NCBI GenBank assembly: GCA_902540265.1
Contig: CACBLW010000002.1
Coordinates: forward strand, 1 to 64,000
DNA length: 64,000 bases
Reading direction: 5' to 3'
Source: an uncultured Alphaproteobacteria bacterium
GTDB taxonomy: Bacteria; Pseudomonadota; Alphaproteobacteria; HIMB59; GCA-002718135
Position numbers and translations under genes: made by a program. The notes beneath the pieces were generated by a model. The model saw only the letters and a list, made by a program, of their open reading frames with translations, was not told the DNA's origin and searched no databases. Of the stretch, positions 53,324 through 61,378 are shown piece by piece; the stretch's first letter is position 1, and each line of letters opens with the position of its first letter.

Positions 53324-54601
53324 TTATCCTAACTTAATATTGTCTATGCCAACTATTTTATTATAAAGCCAATAAAATATTAGCATTACACCAAGAAGAA
53401 TTGCACCTAAAGCGGCACATAAGCCCCAGTTTAATGTTGTTTTAAGATGATAAGCAATCCAATGACCAATCAATTTTCCATCTTTACCTCCTACTAATTC
53501 AGGAGTAATAAAATATCCAATTGCTAAAACAAAAACTAGCAGTCCGCCTGCACTCATGCCAGGTATAGTTTGCGGTAAATATACTCTCCAAAAAGCAGTG
53601 GCAGGTTTAGCTCCTAAGTTTTGTGCTGCTCTCATGTGACTTTTTGGGATAACTCTCATCACACTATACAAAGGAAGTATCATAAATGGTAACAATATTT
53701 GTGTCATAGCAATTAAAGTTCCTGTTTCATTATAAACTAATTGTAATCGACCATCATCACTCAAAATACCTAACCATACCAATATTCCATTTATTACTCC
53801 ATTTTGTTGAAGCATTACAATCCAAGCAGTAGTTCGTACTAAAAGTGATGTCCAAAATGGTAGTAAAACAAAAATCATAAGAAGATTACTGTATCTTAAT
53901 GGTAAATTTGCAAGAAGATGAGCTACGGGAAAACCAAGAATTAAACAAAAAATTGTAACATAAACGCTTATTTTTAAGGTCTTAATCCAAGTTTTTATAT
54001 AAATTCGTCTTTTTTCATCTTGCATGACAACATTTTGATCTTGGTCATAAGTTCTATCAAGAGCGTTCCAATAATAAATAGGTGTAGTATTGTTCACCAT
54101 TTGCCCCATCGCATACCAAAAAGTTGGGTCAGCCCATTTATCATTAGCACTAATTAAAAATTCTTTATAATTTTTTGGAAGTTCATCTTTTTTTACAGCT
54201 TTTTTAATTTCTCTAGAAGTTGTCTTAATCAGACTTTTCCAACCTGATTTTGAATAATTCATCCTAGTTAAAGCTCTTCCAATTTGTATTTTCTCCCCAT
54301 AAGCAAGTTCTTCAAAAAGAGCTTTATAAACTTCATCTGGTGGGAGTACGTCTTTTTCTTTATCCCATTTTTTATATTCATTAAAAGTATTTGAAAATAC
54401 TCCATTGATTTGACTATCATCAACACTTCTAAAAAGCATATCTCCAATTGGCATAACAAACGTAACAATTATAAAAAGTAATAGTGGAAAAACTAATAAG
54501 AAAGCTCTTAATTTATTTTTACGCTCAGCTTTTTTTAAACTTTGCTTTAAAGGAACTCCGTCCGTTGTAAGTAATGCAGAAGTAGAAATACAATCCTCCA
54601 A
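53324..54601 (-). CDS. ABC transporter permease (PotB type) with long periplasmic insertion
   Basis: The protein has up to 425 residues, versus about 290 for PotB. The extra length is a hydrophilic insertion between the first helix (LRAFLLVFPLLLFIIVTFVMPIGDML) and the core, about residues 60-195. The EAA loop is SHMRAAQNLGAKPATAFWRVYLPQTIPG. The track start is TTG at 54601, but ggagg overlaps that codon. An ATT at 54589, five nt after the ggagg, would give ISTSALLTTDGVPLK and is a plausible rare start. An attenuator-like hairpin lies just upstream. Importer substrate class: amines or amino-compounds. Confidence 0.88.
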   Translation of the reverse strand: MEDCISTSALLTTDGVPLKQSLKKAERKNKLRAFLLVFPLLLFIIVTFVMPIGDMLFRSVDDSQINGVFSNTFNEYKKWDKEKDVLPPDEVYKALFEELAYGEKIQIGRALTRMNYSKSGWKSLIKTTSREIKKAVKKDELPKNYKEFLISANDKWADPTFWYAMGQMVNNTTPIYYWNALDRTYDQDQNVVMQDEKRRIYIKTWIKTLKISVYVTIFCLILGFPVAHLLANLPLRYSNLLMIFVLLPFWTSLLVRTTAWIVMLQQNGVINGILVWLGILSDDGRLQLVYNETGTLIAMTQILLPFMILPLYSVMRVIPKSHMRAAQNLGAKPATAFWRVYLPQTIPGMSAGGLLVFVLAIGYFITPELVGGKDGKLIGHWIAYHLKTTLNWGLCAALGAILLGVMLIFYWLYNKIVGIDNIKLG

Positions 54602-54608
54602 AAATAAA

Positions 54609-54634
54609 TAAAGGCGAGAAAAATCTCGCCTTTA
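54609..54634 (-). terminator. Hairpin with T-rich tail between binding-protein and PotB-type genes
   Basis: taaaggcgaga and tctcgccttta form a perfect 11-bp stem with a 4-nt loop. On the minus strand tttatttt follows and then ggagg of the permease gene, so the terminator signature abuts the permease SD. It lies 30 nt after the binding-protein stop. Confidence 0.75.
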
Positions 54635-54664
54635 CTTTAAAATAGTAAATTTAAATTATCAACC

Positions 54665-55768
54665 TTAGTTACCCATCCAAGCTGAGTAACGTTCACTAAT
54701 TTCTGCACCATTATCTGACCACCATTGTGGATCATTAACGATAGAAACTTTTAAACGCTCAGGAGTATTAGGCATGTGAGGCATAATATCTACTCCTCCA
54801 GGACCCCAAGGTTCGTTTGCTTCAATTATAGGTATACCTGAAGCTCTCATTGGTCCATAAGTAATATATTTTGCCTGTTCAGCTTGTGACTCAGGGCTTG
54901 AAGCGTGCATCATGAAATCAATAGCAGCATCTCTGTTAGGAGCTCCAGTTGTTAAACATAAATACTCTTGGTCTAATACTTGACCTTCCCAAATATATTC
55001 AAAGTTTTCTCCTTCAGCAAGGTTAGCTGCACCAACACGACCATTATAAGCAACAGCCATTATAACTTCACCACTTTTTACTAATTCAAGTGGTTGTGAG
55101 CCTGCAGACCAAAATACTACATGATCTTTAATTTTATCCATTACTTCAAAAGCTCTATCAATTGCACCAGTTTGATTTGCAAAAACCGTTGGTACTGCAT
55201 TTGGTTCAACTCCATCTGCAACTAAAGCTTTCTGAATAATTCCATCAGCCCAAGTGTGGATACCTCTTTTGCCTGGAAATTTTTCCACATCAAAAAAGTC
55301 AGCCATACTATCAGGTTTTTCACCTGGGAAAGCGTCTGGGTCGTAGAATACAACATAAGTCCAGAAAATTTGTGGTACACAACAGTCCCAACCCGAATGG
55401 TAATTTAATCCATTATTTTCCATATCTTCTGCAATTGATTCTCCATTAGGTCCCGGTACACCCATTGATGCGATTTCATCTGAAATATCTTCAAATAATC
55501 CTTCATCACAACCAGTAATAGCATCAGCTGGTAGTACATCAACTAAGTCCCAAGTCACGTTTCCACTTTCAACTTGAGCTCTTGTTTCACCTAAACCACC
55601 GTTATAGTTTTCAAAAATAATTGAACTTGGGTCAGAATAAGTGTCAGCATATGCTTTCTTTTGACTTTCTGTATAAGCACCACCCCATGAAGCAACAGTT
55701 ACAGCATTAGCTACAAATGGCGCAAAAATGATAGATGCGAATAAGAAGGCTTTTGTAAATTTAGACAT
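54665..55768 (-). CDS. ABC transporter periplasmic binding protein (PotD/spermidine-putrescine type)
   Basis: The protein has 367 residues. A signal peptide (MSKFTKAFLFASIIFAPFVANA) is followed by VTVASWGGAYTESQKKAYADTY and the PotD-like DLVDVLPADAI, PDSMADFFDVEKFPGKRG and YNGRVGAANLAEGENFEYIW blocks. An SD of aggagga lies six nt before the ATG. The pattern resembles binding proteins for polyamines, opines or amino-compounds, and the ligand cannot be told. It is transcribed after the ATPase gene and before the permease genes. Confidence 0.91.
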   Translation of the reverse strand: MSKFTKAFLFASIIFAPFVANAVTVASWGGAYTESQKKAYADTYSDPSSIIFENYNGGLGETRAQVESGNVTWDLVDVLPADAITGCDEGLFEDISDEIASMGVPGPNGESIAEDMENNGLNYHSGWDCCVPQIFWTYVVFYDPDAFPGEKPDSMADFFDVEKFPGKRGIHTWADGIIQKALVADGVEPNAVPTVFANQTGAIDRAFEVMDKIKDHVVFWSAGSQPLELVKSGEVIMAVAYNGRVGAANLAEGENFEYIWEGQVLDQEYLCLTTGAPNRDAAIDFMMHASSPESQAEQAKYITYGPMRASGIPIIEANEPWGPGGVDIMPHMPNTPERLKVSIVNDPQWWSDNGAEISERYSAWMGN

Positions 55769-55792
55769 ATATATCCTCCTATTTTAATTAAT

Positions 55793-55806
55793 TAATCTTA
55801 AGATTA
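55793..55806. promoter_or_regulatory. Perfect 14-nt palindrome upstream of PotD-type gene
   Basis: taatcttaagatta is a perfect palindrome lying 24 nt upstream of the binding-protein ATG, just before its SD on the minus strand. It is in the 130-nt gap between the ATPase and binding-protein genes and could be an operator. No other strong signal is seen in that gap. Confidence 0.35.
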
Positions 55807-55898
55807 TGTCTGTAATGATGGTTTAATAACATGTAGAGTAATTAAAAAAAAGCACTAAAAACAAAAAAAAATGGCTGTATGTATGGATAATTTAAAAT

Positions 55899-56987
55899 TT
55901 AAATATCTAAAGCTCGAACATCATTAGGATTCCAGCTTAAATTTAGTAAGTCTCCTTCTTTGTGATTAAAACTTCCCTCATTGGGCACTTTTACAATGAA
56001 TTCATCATTGCCACAAACGTTCAATCTTGCTCTGATATGGTCACCTAAATAAATTAATTCTAATATCTTGCCTTCAAAATTATTTGCTTCTGGGTTTGTG
56101 CTATCAATAGTAACTCTCTCTGGTCTTATTGAAAGCTGAGTTTTATCACCTTTTTCGTTTACATTAATTTTTAATGCTTTTACTTTTCCAAATCCATTAT
56201 CAAGTTCAACTGTACATGTCTCTCCATTTATATCTGTAACCATTCCATTAAGAGTATTATTTTCTCCAATAAATTTAGCAACAAATGAATTTTCAGGTTT
56301 TTCATATAAAATATCTGGTGTCGATAATTGTTGAACTACTCCATCATTAAAAACTGCTATTCTGTTAGACATAGTTAATGCCTCACTTTGATCGTGTGTT
56401 ACATATACAACTGTAATTCCAATTCTATCGTGAATGTGTTTTATTTCATATTGCATTTGTTCACGTAAATTTTTATCTAAAGCTCCAAGTGGTTCATCCA
56501 TTAAAACTAGTCGAGGTTCAAATACTAATGCTCTTGCTAAAGCTACTCTTTGTTGCTGACCTCCAGATAATTGAGCTGGAAATCTTGTACCAAAATTACC
56601 TAGTTCAACCATGTCTAATGCTTTTTGGACTTTTTCTTTTGTTTCAGGTTTTGAAATTTTTCTCACTTCTAAAGGAAAGGATAAATTTTCTTCAACTGTC
56701 ATATGAGGAAATAGAGCATAATTTTGAAAAACCATTCCAATTTCTCTTTCATAGGGCGGTATTTTACTTATTGGTTTGGTATCTAAAAATATTTCACCGT
56801 TTGTAGGTGTTTCAAAACCAGCTAACATCATCAAAGTTGTTGTTTTACCTGATCCTGATGGACCCAACATTGTTACAAACTCACCCTTAGCAATATCCAG
56901 GTTTAAGTTTTTTACTACTAGCACTTCTCCATCATAACTTTTATCGATCTTTTCAAATTTAACGAAACTTTGAGATGTAACATTCAT
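55899..56987 (-). CDS. ABC transporter ATP-binding protein (PotA type)
   Basis: The protein has 362 residues with Walker A GPSGSGKTT, signature LSGGQQQRVALARAL, Walker B LVLMDEPLGALD, switch THDQSEALTMSN and a C-terminal TOBE domain (LSIRPERVTI). The track ORF begins 14 codons earlier; MNVTSQSFVKFEKIDKSYDG at 56987 matches the family start. It is the first gene of the minus-strand importer unit (ATPase, binding protein, two permeases, oxidase). It is divergent from the EamA transporter gene with 65 nt between the starts. Confidence 0.93.
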   Translation of the reverse strand: MNVTSQSFVKFEKIDKSYDGEVLVVKNLNLDIAKGEFVTMLGPSGSGKTTTLMMLAGFETPTNGEIFLDTKPISKIPPYEREIGMVFQNYALFPHMTVEENLSFPLEVRKISKPETKEKVQKALDMVELGNFGTRFPAQLSGGQQQRVALARALVFEPRLVLMDEPLGALDKNLREQMQYEIKHIHDRIGITVVYVTHDQSEALTMSNRIAVFNDGVVQQLSTPDILYEKPENSFVAKFIGENNTLNGMVTDINGETCTVELDNGFGKVKALKINVNEKGDKTQLSIRPERVTIDSTNPEANNFEGKILELIYLGDHIRARLNVCGNDEFIVKVPNEGSFNHKEGDLLNLSWNPNDVRALDI

Positions 56988-57052
56988 AATATATTTTGCA
57001 ATGAAGCTTGAATAACTGCATGAAAACAAATAGTCAAAAGTTAATTTAAAAA

Positions 57053-57916
57053 ATGTTCATATTTGGAGTTATTTTTGCTTTAGTTGCTGGGATTTTGTTT
57101 GGCTTAATTGGCCCTACTACAAAAATAGCATATAATTCTGGTGCTTCTGTGGCATTAACCATTTTTTTACGTTACGCAGTTGCCTCGATCATTATATTAC
57201 CTTTTATCCCTTATCAAAAAAATCTATTAGAAATTTTTAAAAAAAACCTAATATACTTTTTATCTATATCTGCTGGTTCTATATTATTAACACTTGGGTT
57301 ATTGACTTCAGTTATATTTATTGAAGTTAGTTTAACAATTCTTATTTTTTGCCTCTATCCATTATATGTTCTTTTATTTTCTATTATCATCGATAAAGAA
57401 AAAATTTCATTAACTGTAAAGTTTCTCTTTTTTGTTACATTTTTAGGAATTGTTTTAGTTATAGGACCATCTTTTAAAGTCATAAATATAGTAGGTATTC
57501 TTTTAGCTTTTCTTGCATCACTGGGATCAACTAGTATGATTATAGTAAATCAAAAAATGTCTATTAAAGGTATTTCACCAATACCAATTAATATCTTTAT
57601 AAATGTTTTTAATACTTTTTTCTTCTTTGTAATATTAAAAATATTTTTTTCTTTAAATTTTAACTTTGATATCAAAATTTATCTTTTAATTTTAATTCCT
57701 TCGGTATGTTATAGCTTTGCACTTTTATCACAATTAATTGCTATCCCAAAGATTGGACAATCATATACTGCTTTATTTTTGTATTTAGAACCAGTGGTAG
57801 GTGTTCTTGGAGCTGTTTTTTTATTAAAAGAAAATTTAGAAACTTATCAAATGATTGGTGCTTCGATTGTAATAATAAGTTTGCTATCAGCTTCTTTTAT
57901 TAGTCGTAGAAACTAA
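57053..57916 (+). CDS. EamA/DMT-family transporter
   Basis: The protein has 287 residues and about ten hydrophobic segments in two EamA repeats. The first begins VFALVAGILFGLIGPTTKIAYNSGASVALTIFLRY, and the second contains LLAFLASLGSTSMIIVNQKMS and ALFLYLEPVVGVLGAVFLLKENLETYQMIGASIVI. Members export or exchange amino acids or other metabolites across the inner membrane. Its location between an amine importer and a dipeptidase homologue does not specify the substrate. Its stop shares CTAA with the convergent M19-like gene. Confidence 0.92.
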   Translation: MFIFGVIFALVAGILFGLIGPTTKIAYNSGASVALTIFLRYAVASIIILPFIPYQKNLLEIFKKNLIYFLSISAGSILLTLGLLTSVIFIEVSLTILIFCLYPLYVLLFSIIIDKEKISLTVKFLFFVTFLGIVLVIGPSFKVINIVGILLAFLASLGSTSMIIVNQKMSIKGISPIPINIFINVFNTFFFFVILKIFFSLNFNFDIKIYLLILIPSVCYSFALLSQLIAIPKIGQSYTALFLYLEPVVGVLGAVFLLKENLETYQMIGASIVIISLLSASFISRRN

Positions 57917-58899
57917 AATTGATTTTTCATGAAGTTAAACCAATTCTGACCTATTATTTTTGTAGAAACTTTTTCTGGAATATTATTTTCACACATTAAA
58001 TAAAATAAATTATTTAAGTCACTTGGTTGCTTATACCAACTTGGTAACTTAGGCCATTTTGGATTTTTATCTTTAGATTCTCCATAGTCGATATTTTTGG
58101 TCCACTTTCCATTTCTCATCCACATAACTACATCATCAGGCCAATTTAAACAAAGATCAGAACCTATTCCAATATTGTCTTCACCAATTAGGTTTACTAG
58201 CTCCTTAATCATTTCACAAAAATCTTCTATAGTACAATCACCTAAATTGTTAAGATGGTAAGGATATAAACTTAACCCAATAAAACCATTTTTTTTAACA
58301 AGTTTTTGTAAAATATCAGTATCAATGTTTCTTTTAGATTTATGAAAAAAATTTGGGTTAGCATGAGAAATTGCCACAGGTTTATTTGAGAAATCAATAG
58401 CATCAAGACAAGTTTGCTTTCCTGCATGACTTAAATCTACAATCATGCCAAGTCTATTCATTTCTTCAATAACAGCTTTTCCAAATCGTGAAACACCTGA
58501 GTCTTTAGGTTCAAAACATCCTCCAGCAAGTGGAGTTTGATTATTATAGGTGAGTTGCATAAATCTCACACCTGCTTCAAAAAATTTTTCAAGTAAAAAT
58601 ATATCATTCGCAATAGGAGCAGAATTTTGAAAACCAAAAATAATTGCAACTTTATTATTTTTTTTAGCATCCAAAATATCTTCGGTTGTTTTTGCGTGAG
58701 CAATAATATCATGATGCTCTTTAAAAAGACGGTGCCAATAATTTATTTTTTCAAAAGACTCTTCAGTATTTTCCCAATACACTAATGTCGCATGAATTGC
58801 ATTTAATCCAGCTTGGTGGGCATTTTCAAATAATTCCCTATTCCAGTTACAATATTCCAATCCATCAATTAGAAGTATATCTTCACTTATTTTTGACAT
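57913..58899 (-). CDS. M19 dipeptidase-like protein without canonical zinc ligands
   Basis: The protein has 328 residues and the M19 fold is clear from GVRFMQLTYNNQTPLAGGCFE, VDLSHAGKQTCLDAI, VAISHANPNF and GIGSDLCLNW. The N-terminal HxD motif is replaced by IDGLEYCNW, and the zinc-bridging Glu region reads FGFQNSAPI with Gln. Only the two later histidines remain. The complete homologue at 1-632 has the full set. I recall this divergent subgroup from marine Alphaproteobacteria in osmolyte and methylamine catabolism regions. It may bind one metal or do different chemistry. It is divergent from the unknown gene at 58954. Confidence 0.82.
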   Translation of the reverse strand: MSKISEDILLIDGLEYCNWNRELFENAHQAGLNAIHATLVYWENTEESFEKINYWHRLFKEHHDIIAHAKTTEDILDAKKNNKVAIIFGFQNSAPIANDIFLLEKFFEAGVRFMQLTYNNQTPLAGGCFEPKDSGVSRFGKAVIEEMNRLGMIVDLSHAGKQTCLDAIDFSNKPVAISHANPNFFHKSKRNIDTDILQKLVKKNGFIGLSLYPYHLNNLGDCTIEDFCEMIKELVNLIGEDNIGIGSDLCLNWPDDVVMWMRNGKWTKNIDYGESKDKNPKWPKLPSWYKQPSDLNNLFYLMCENNIPEKVSTKIIGQNWFNFMKNQF

Positions 58900-58953
58900 A
58901 GATTAATACTTCTATTAATGAAAAAACCAAAATTAACTATAGATATTTAATAA

Positions 58954-60618
58954 ATGTTACAAAAAGTAAGAGAAAACGATAACTACATGAAACTATCAAG
59001 AATGGGTTCACGCTATCCTTCTCGGCTTAGTTTTTCTAGAAGTATGTTAAGAAGATTGATCAACGACAACTGGGAAATACATAAATCGAAATTTGATTTA
59101 GATAAACATGGTTTCGGCACGGTTGTTTATGAAATAATTATTAATAAGCAAACTTATTCACTTGTATGTTTCTCTGCTTTTCTAGATGATAAGGATAGAA
59201 GTGATAGAGTTATCGCTAGTAAATGGGATACAGCCTATACGTTACATGTAGGTAAATTATCTGATCAAGATCTAAATAGATTAAAAAAAACAATTCCTCT
59301 TCAAGAAACAGGTCGTAATTCTCCAGATGAGTTAATTCTTAGTAGAGCAAATAAAAGTGTAAGATTGTTTCAGTATGTAGTCAATTGTCTTTCAAATGGT
59401 AATCAGCCAGATATTTACGAAATAAATAAAGTTGGCTATTTGTTAAGAACTACTGCTGTATATGGTAGCGGTAAATTTGGATTATCAGATTTTACTAATA
59501 CAAAAAATACAACTGTTTTCAATCAGCCCTTTAGAGCAGAAATGTTATCAGTTTATTTAATTAGAGAATTCAGTATTGAATTAGTTGAACATGTTGCAAG
59601 GCAAATAAACCCAAAAAAAGCAGTAAAGTTAGATAGAAAAATTAAACAACATTTAGGTATTGGTAATTCAACAGGTTTAGGTATGGCACCTTTTATCATT
59701 AAACATCCAAAGTTGATTAATAAGTGGATGAAACAGTACACAAAGACATTAGAAGAAATTTCTCAAATTGAGTTAGATAATATAGTTTTCGATAAATATA
59801 AAAACCTTTTGAATAAAGCTCTAAATTATCTTGAAGAAGTTAACACAAGTGATGAATTCCAAATTAATAAAAATAAATTAACTACTGAAGATTTAAAAAA
59901 ATATATTTCTTACATTAATGACCTAGATCTTTCTCAAAAATTTAAATGGTTAGATATTTTAGATTATTGTGATACGAATTTTAATAATGATACTAAGGAA
60001 ATTGCAAGAGTACAACTAATTGAATTATATCCTCAAATATCAGAAGATTTAGCAGAAGATATGGCAGATGAGGAGATAATGGATATTAATGGAAATCAAT
60101 CTATTGGAGATTTGAAAAAAATAATCAATGATAAATATTCTTGGATAAAAAATATTGATTTTAATAATAAAGATAGCAATTATTTATTTTGGTATGTTTC
60201 AGCAGCTAAGTTAGAACCTAGATTAGGTGAAAGATATAATGAACAAGGAAGTGAATTGGAGCAAAATCTAGGAATTGCAAAAATGGTTAATGATTTATTT
60301 AAGCAAATTAAAAATGTAGATGAAAATCAATTAATTTGTGAATTTTTGTTAATGCATCCAGAATACAGAGGAATTGTTAAGAGAATTCAATCTTTAAAAA
60401 ATTATCCTTTTTCAGAAGTTCAAGATAATGTTCTTGATAAAAAAACAATGCCAATTGATATGTTAAGATTTAAGTTATCTTTTTTTGGAGCTAATCGTTA
60501 TGATCCTAAGTCAGATAGATGGTTAAGAGTAAGTTTTTTTTCTGGAGCCCCTTATTTATCAGATCTGAATAATAAAAATGTTGATGAATGGGGTTTTGCA
60601 ACAATGAGTACATATTAA
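58954..60618 (+). CDS. Uncharacterised 554-residue protein
   Basis: I do not recognise a named family. It is soluble by sequence: no signal peptide and no membrane segment. The N-terminal third has a compact basic region (SRMGSRYPSRLSFSRSMLRRLINDNWEI) and a beta-rich stretch with GFGTVVYEIIINKQTYSLVCFSAFLDD. The middle contains RTTAVYGSGKFGLSDF and QHLGIGNSTGLGMAPFIIKHP, which look strongly conserved in character. The C-terminal half is acidic and helical. It is followed by a DUF3726 gene after 5 nt, so the two probably act together. The position between the M19-like gene and soxAG suggests methylated-glycine or related metabolism, by context only. Confidence 0.85.
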   Translation: MLQKVRENDNYMKLSRMGSRYPSRLSFSRSMLRRLINDNWEIHKSKFDLDKHGFGTVVYEIIINKQTYSLVCFSAFLDDKDRSDRVIASKWDTAYTLHVGKLSDQDLNRLKKTIPLQETGRNSPDELILSRANKSVRLFQYVVNCLSNGNQPDIYEINKVGYLLRTTAVYGSGKFGLSDFTNTKNTTVFNQPFRAEMLSVYLIREFSIELVEHVARQINPKKAVKLDRKIKQHLGIGNSTGLGMAPFIIKHPKLINKWMKQYTKTLEEISQIELDNIVFDKYKNLLNKALNYLEEVNTSDEFQINKNKLTTEDLKKYISYINDLDLSQKFKWLDILDYCDTNFNNDTKEIARVQLIELYPQISEDLAEDMADEEIMDINGNQSIGDLKKIINDKYSWIKNIDFNNKDSNYLFWYVSAAKLEPRLGERYNEQGSELEQNLGIAKMVNDLFKQIKNVDENQLICEFLLMHPEYRGIVKRIQSLKNYPFSEVQDNVLDKKTMPIDMLRFKLSFFGANRYDPKSDRWLRVSFFSGAPYLSDLNNKNVDEWGFATMSTY

Positions 60619-60623
60619 TATCT

Positions 60624-61304
60624 GTGAGTTATTCTTACTATGAAGTCTACACTAATACACAACGAGCTTTTTCAGGATTAGGATTCACTTATGGATCAGA
60701 TGAGGATGCTGCATATATTACAACATGGCTTGAAATATTTGGTTTGGATGGGATCAAATTATTAAAATTAAAAATTGAAGAATTAGATAACACTTTTAAT
60801 GCCAGTATAGATCCGTCAAAAATAAATGATGAGTTTGATTGTGAAAATAAATCTTTTTTGGTGATAGGCCCAGGATTGATTGATTATTTAGTTGCAAAAA
60901 TAGATAAAAGGGATGATTTTAAATTAACTTTTAAAAATTGTAGTGACCCCATATTCCTAATACCTTTGCTTTATAAGTATGCCAAAAAAAATATCTATTC
61001 ACAGTTTTTGTTAGATCAAAAAATTGATGTACAAATAACAAATGAAAATATTAGAGTTAATAGAGAAATTATCTCTACAAATTATCAAAGAAATTTTGAT
61101 CTTTTACTTACAAAGAAAATTTTTGATGAACAAAAATTAGATATTAATATTTCATCATCAAATATAAATAATATGCTCTCTAAGGGTATTAATCCTGATA
61201 AAAAATCTTGGGATCAAATATCTAAAATAGCTTTTAGAACTTTTGTTCCTGAGTCAGAGGAATCTAGAGCAAAAGGTGCCGGAGGTGGTGATGCAAATGA
61301 TTAA
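60624..61304 (+). CDS. DUF3726-like protein
   Basis: The protein has 226 residues if started at the GTG at 60624. YYEVYTNTQRAFSGLGFTYGSDEDAAYITTWLEIFGLDGIKLL matches my recollection of the DUF3726 N-terminal pattern (aromatic start, small-residue helix, AxxxxWLE). The track ATG at 60588 would overlap the preceding gene by 31 nt and adds a cysteine-containing sequence (MGFCNNEYILIS) not expected in the family. The remaining sequence is low in known motifs and ends in a glycine-rich KGAGGGDAND tail. It is probably co-translated with 58954-60618. Function unknown. Confidence 0.75.
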   Translation: MSYSYYEVYTNTQRAFSGLGFTYGSDEDAAYITTWLEIFGLDGIKLLKLKIEELDNTFNASIDPSKINDEFDCENKSFLVIGPGLIDYLVAKIDKRDDFKLTFKNCSDPIFLIPLLYKYAKKNIYSQFLLDQKIDVQITNENIRVNREIISTNYQRNFDLLLTKKIFDEQKLDINISSSNINNMLSKGINPDKKSWDQISKIAFRTFVPESEESRAKGAGGGDAND

Positions 61305-61322
61305 TTTACTATATGCAAATCG

Positions 61323-61346
61323 CTAATTACATTAGTAATTAGTTTA
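61323..61346. terminator. Small hairpin between convergent DUF3726 and soxG genes
   Basis: ctaattac (61323-61330) and gtaattag (61335-61342) form an 8-bp, AT-rich stem with a 4-nt loop, 19 nt after the DUF3726 stop, followed by ttta. It may serve as a weak terminator for the plus-strand pair. Confidence 0.35.
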
Positions 61347-61378
61347 TAACCAGTTTCCGTTACTCTAAGATAATCTAT

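Noticed and set aside
56489-56806. 105-residue plus-strand ORF inside the PotA-type gene
   Set aside because: Shadow of the ATPase reading frame; composition is that of a complement frame and no SD is present.
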